Positions 30,279 through 32,872 of a DNA stretch of 32,872 nt are shown here, in pieces. A model generated the notes under the pieces. The model did not search any database. It had not been told where the DNA came from and saw only the letters and a list, made by a program, of their open reading frames with translations. The stretch lies in assembly GCA_012800795.1 (NCBI GenBank), contig JAAZIQ010000010.1, forward strand, positions 1 to 32,872. Reading direction: 5' to 3'. Each line of letters begins with the position of its first letter. Within the stretch, counting starts at the first letter, position 1. The stretch comes from Bacillota bacterium. Its GTDB lineage: Bacteria; Bacillota; Dethiobacteria; Dethiobacterales; Dethiobacteraceae. The position numbers were made by a program, and so were the translations under genes.

Positions 30279-31469
30279 ATGGAGCTGTTCAGTAACGAAA
30301 GCGTAAACTTAAAGATATTGAGAAAACGTGCCTATAATATGCGCTGGGCTGAAGTGCCGGATGATGTCATCCCCCTTACAGCTGCAGACAGTGATTTCCC
30401 GGTGGCTCCGGAAATTATAGAAGCTATCTGCGACTACGCAAAAGCCGGTTATTTTCCTTACACTCCAAAACTTGGATTCCCTGAATTCAGAAGAAGCATT
30501 GCCAATGCCCTCAAAACCAGAAAAAACGAAGATGTACCAGAAGATCTAATACTCCCAATAGATAGTGCGGCAAGGGCAATGTCCATAATAGCTAGGGCTT
30601 TTCTGAAGCCTGGTGACGAGGCCATAGTTTTTGACCCGGTAGATTTTCTTTTTAAAACATCCATGGAAGCTGCCGGGGCAAAAATAGTACTTTTTCCCAT
30701 GAAGATAAAAGACGGACGAATTGATTTCTCCGATCTTGAGAAATATATTACGCCAAAAACCAAAATGCTGGGACTCTGCAACCCACACAATCCGTTGGGA
30801 ATGGTCTATCCCATGGAAGATCTGGAGTACCTTGCAGATCTTAGCAATAAATACGGCTTCTACATTATGAATGATGAAATATGGTCAGATATCGTATACT
30901 CCGATGCAAAATTTAATAGTATAGTATCTTTAGGAGCAGAAAAAAATCAGCGCACCCTTTCAGTATATGGTTTTTCTAAGAGCTTTGGCATAGCCGGGTT
31001 GAGAGCCGGGTGTATCTATTGCCAAAACCCGGCTTTATTTGAGAAAATAGTGGAAACAAGCGAAGTTTTATCTACCATAGGAGGAATATCCTCCCTCTCA
31101 CAAGTGGCGGGTATGGCTTGTCTCGATAAATGTTATTATTGGGTGGAAAAATTTACGGCCCAAATGCAAAAAAATCGTGATTATGCCCTGGAACGCATTG
31201 AAAAAATGCCGCTCATCAGCTGCAGAAAACCTGATGCCACTTTCGTGCTTTTCCCTGATATCAAGGCAACAGGTATGGAAGCAGAAGAACTGGCGGACTT
31301 TTTACTTAAAAAACATCAAGTTGCCATTGTACCGGGAGGAAAAACCTTTTTTGGTCCCGGGTCTGACGGCCATATCCGAATTTGCCTTGCCACCAGCCAG
31401 GACATCTTAAAAGAAGGGCTCGATCGCATCGAACGGGGACTGCGTGAAATAGCAGAAGCAAAAAAATAA
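30279..31469 (+). CDS. PLP-dependent aminotransferase/C-S lyase, MalY/PatB-like
   Basis: 396 residues, fold-type I PLP enzyme. It has VPLT-type N-terminal wording seen in the MalY/PatB group (DVIPLTAADSDFPVAPEI), then GYFPYTPKLGFPEFR, the conserved LCNPHNPLGMVY, the Asp of IMNDEIWSDIVY and the Schiff-base Lys in GFSKSFGIAGLRAG. A C-terminal HIRICLATSQ carries the carboxylate-binding Arg. PatB/MalY members cleave C-S bonds (cystathionine, cysteine conjugates) releasing thiols and 2-aminoacrylate; simple transamination is the other option. The earlier in-frame GTG is passed over, as AAAGGTGAT stands about eight bases before the ATG. It is co-transcribed with the regulator that follows and divergent from ridA. 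Confidence 0.88.
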   Translation: MELFSNESVNLKILRKRAYNMRWAEVPDDVIPLTAADSDFPVAPEIIEAICDYAKAGYFPYTPKLGFPEFRRSIANALKTRKNEDVPEDLILPIDSAARAMSIIARAFLKPGDEAIVFDPVDFLFKTSMEAAGAKIVLFPMKIKDGRIDFSDLEKYITPKTKMLGLCNPHNPLGMVYPMEDLEYLADLSNKYGFYIMNDEIWSDIVYSDAKFNSIVSLGAEKNQRTLSVYGFSKSFGIAGLRAGCIYCQNPALFEKIVETSEVLSTIGGISSLSQVAGMACLDKCYYWVEKFTAQMQKNRDYALERIEKMPLISCRKPDATFVLFPDIKATGMEAEELADFLLKKHQVAIVPGGKTFFGPGSDGHIRICLATSQDILKEGLDRIERGLREIAEAKK

Positions 31470-31488
31470 TAAGAGGGATGCAAGTGCC

Positions 31489-32169
31489 ATGAATGAACCA
31501 AATATTGTGCTTACAGAAACCGACAAAGCCATACTGGAAAGCTATAAGGTCATGATGGATGGACTATCCGCTTATTTGGGCAAGAGCTATGAAATTGTTC
31601 TGCACAGCCTGGAAAATTATGAACATTCCGTTATTAAAATAATTAACGGCTTTCACACCGGACGCACAGTGGGTGCGCCCATTACAGATCTTGCCCTTAA
31701 AATGCTGGAGGAAATTCGCACCCGCAGAGACACTAACGGCTATATCTCATATTTTACACGCAATAAGAACGGGGAACCGCTTAAAAGCGCTACCATTACC
31801 ATAAAAGGCGAAAATGGCCGTATCATTGGATTGTTATGTATTAATATGTATTTAAATACACCGTTTAATGAGGTTATCTCAGAGTTCGTAAATTTTGAAA
31901 GTAGCGAAGAAACTAAGAAAAACAACAGCTCCGTTGAAAACTTCGTAGAAAATATTGATGATCTGATTAAAAATTCAGTCTTACAGGTACGCCAGCATGT
32001 ATTCAATGACGACTCAATACCGGCTAACGGCAAAAATAAAGAAATAATACACCAGCTCAATGAGATGGGCATTTTTAAAATTAAGGATGCCGTAAATAAA
32101 GTGGCAGATGCTTTAAACATTAGTAAAAATACTGTCTATATGCATATACGGAACCAAAACTCCGACTAA
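31489..32169 (+). CDS. YheO/DauR-type transcriptional regulator (PAS + HTH)
   Basis: 226 residues. The N-terminal YheO-like PAS domain (~10-125) has SYEIVLHSLENYEHSVIKI, GRTVGAPITDLALKML and GRIIGLLCINMYLN. A linker rich in Asn/Glu/Lys follows, then the C-terminal HTH with IIHQLNEMGIFKIKDAVNKV and ALNISKNTVYMHIR. The best-known relative is DauR, a repressor of D-arginine breakdown in Pseudomonas; many others sit next to RidA and amino-acid genes. It probably controls both the gene before it and the divergent ridA-opp operon, through a small-molecule signal. GAGGGA lies ten bases before the ATG. An intrinsic terminator follows. Confidence 0.92.
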   Translation: MNEPNIVLTETDKAILESYKVMMDGLSAYLGKSYEIVLHSLENYEHSVIKIINGFHTGRTVGAPITDLALKMLEEIRTRRDTNGYISYFTRNKNGEPLKSATITIKGENGRIIGLLCINMYLNTPFNEVISEFVNFESSEETKKNNSSVENFVENIDDLIKNSVLQVRQHVFNDDSIPANGKNKEIIHQLNEMGIFKIKDAVNKVADALNISKNTVYMHIRNQNSD

Positions 32170-32191
32170 CTATACAGCTATGAATAACATC

Positions 32192-32219
32192 AAAGGAACT
32201 GAATGAATCAGTTCCTTTT
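32192..32219 (+). terminator. Terminator of the PLP-enzyme/regulator operon
   Basis: AAAGGAACTGA and TCAGTTCCTTT form a perfect 11-bp stem with a 5-nt loop; the T run is short (TTTTCGTTT). Confidence 0.75.
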
Positions 32220-32271
32220 CGTTTATAGGGAGCAACCATCCTGAAAAAATCACAGCACCATAAATACAGTA

Positions 32272-32872
32272 TTAGAAAATTTTATTTATCTCTAATTGTA
32301 TTTTCGGCCCATGCAAACCGGTAGTGATATTCTGCATGAGATAAACATAAACTACATCGCTATTAACAATTTCCCTACCCCGCAAATTTAGCAGCGGGTG
32401 CACCAACGGATCGTAACCTAACCACCTTGCCACATACTGGGTGGAGTTATCATTATCATTAAAATGCACGCGGGCAGAGGCATTAATTCCGGGCACGCTG
32501 CCCTCAATTTTAATGTTATATTTCTGCCCCTCGGGTGCCGCACCTCCGCCAATTCTGCTGAATTCAGTTACTGCCAAATGAAAATAATTTTTGTTTTGCG
32601 GGTAAAAATTATAAACTGTGTTATTGCGAGTTGCAACATCAAAGTCAATATAAAGAGGCACATAATCTAACTCAGCCGGTGTTATTAACTGAAGCAAGGG
32701 GAAACAGCTGCCATTTTTAAAAAAGTAATATGCTTGATCTAAGGTGCTAACGCAGCCAAATCTATATCTTGCCCAAACTATAAAACCATCATTAAAAACA
32801 TTAATAAATGGTCCCGCTATCTTCCTATCTAAAAAGTACTGCTTTTCAAACTTACACGGGCTGCCAATGGCC
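32272..32872 (-). CDS. Unrecognised protein, C-terminal part (runs past the right edge)
   Basis: The frame is open from the right edge to the stop, 199 visible residues; the start is outside the window. I do not recognise a family. The sequence is rich in aromatic and Asn residues and predicted mostly beta (FINVFNDGFIVWARYRFG, YIDFDVATRNNTVYNFYP, VVYVYLMQNITTGLHGPK), without membrane helices in this part. A few blocks, such as YVARWLGYDP and HFNDNDNS, could be landmarks for a search. It looks like a surface or carbohydrate-binding beta protein, but that is a guess. It is convergent with the regulator gene. Confidence 0.7.
   Translation of the reverse strand, partial: AIGSPCKFEKQYFLDRKIAGPFINVFNDGFIVWARYRFGCVSTLDQAYYFFKNGSCFPLLQLITPAELDYVPLYIDFDVATRNNTVYNFYPQNKNYFHLAVTEFSRIGGGAAPEGQKYNIKIEGSVPGINASARVHFNDNDNSTQYVARWLGYDPLVHPLLNLRGREIVNSDVVYVYLMQNITTGLHGPKIQLEINKIF

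Noticed and set aside
1-32872. CRISPR array, tRNA/rRNA, insertion sequence or prophage
   Set aside because: No regularly spaced repeats, no tRNA-like GGTTCGAATC arms, no transposase, integrase or phage gene seen.

Overview
The window looks like a chromosomal segment from an anaerobic, spore-forming, low-to-mid GC Firmicute of the class Clostridia. The basis is AT-rich intergenic DNA, strong AAGGAGG-type ribosome binding sites, GTG/TTG starts, CotF-type spore coat proteins, ferredoxin and DUF1858 redox proteins, several flavodoxin-fold proteins and a pair of UroD-superfamily proteins of the kind abundant in corrinoid-using anaerobes. I cannot name the genus. No rRNA, tRNA, CRISPR array, insertion sequence or prophage was seen.

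Layout. Bases 1-3400: the 3' part of a PucR/CdaR-type regulator broken by a 2-base insertion, a hypothetical coiled-coil protein, a DUF1858 protein, an MFS exporter and a VOC-fold protein. 3400-7600: a free-standing MurE-like ligase with altered amino-acid-binding motifs, a convergent arginase, a Crp/Fnr regulator, and a divergent ferredoxin-domain protein sharing an operator-rich promoter region with it. 7600-10750: two UroD-superfamily genes, each followed by its own tiny gene (46 and 49 codons) and terminator; the first also has a start-stop mini-ORF in its leader. 10750-19450, all on the minus strand: an FMN reductase, a CapA-type protein, an RluA/flavodoxin pair, two CotF-like coat proteins, DUF503-murB, a lone divergent GroEL and a tandem-HD (HD-GYP) protein. 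19450-20600: a flavin-binding PNPOx-like protein and a MarR regulator with a perfect 20-bp palindromic operator.

20600-32200 is the most coherent block. A strong promoter (TTGACA-17-TATGAT) drives a nine-gene minus-strand operon: RidA, a peptide-binding lipoprotein, two permeases, an M24 Xaa-Pro-type peptidase, two ABC ATPases, a PLP aminotransferase, and a shortened amidohydrolase-like protein that has lost its metal ligands. Divergently, a second PLP enzyme (MalY/PatB-like) and a YheO/DauR-type PAS-HTH regulator are transcribed from a promoter followed at once by a terminator-like hairpin that looks like an attenuator. Together these suggest import of a particular peptide or modified amino acid, intracellular cleavage, transamination or beta-elimination, and RidA clean-up of reactive enamine/imine products. 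The substrate cannot be read from the sequence.

The right edge holds the 3' part of an unrecognised minus-strand gene that runs out of the window. The best candidates for undescribed biology are the UroD-plus-microprotein modules, the atypical MurE-like ligase, and the peptide/PLP/RidA cluster with its inactive amidohydrolase and attenuator-like leader.
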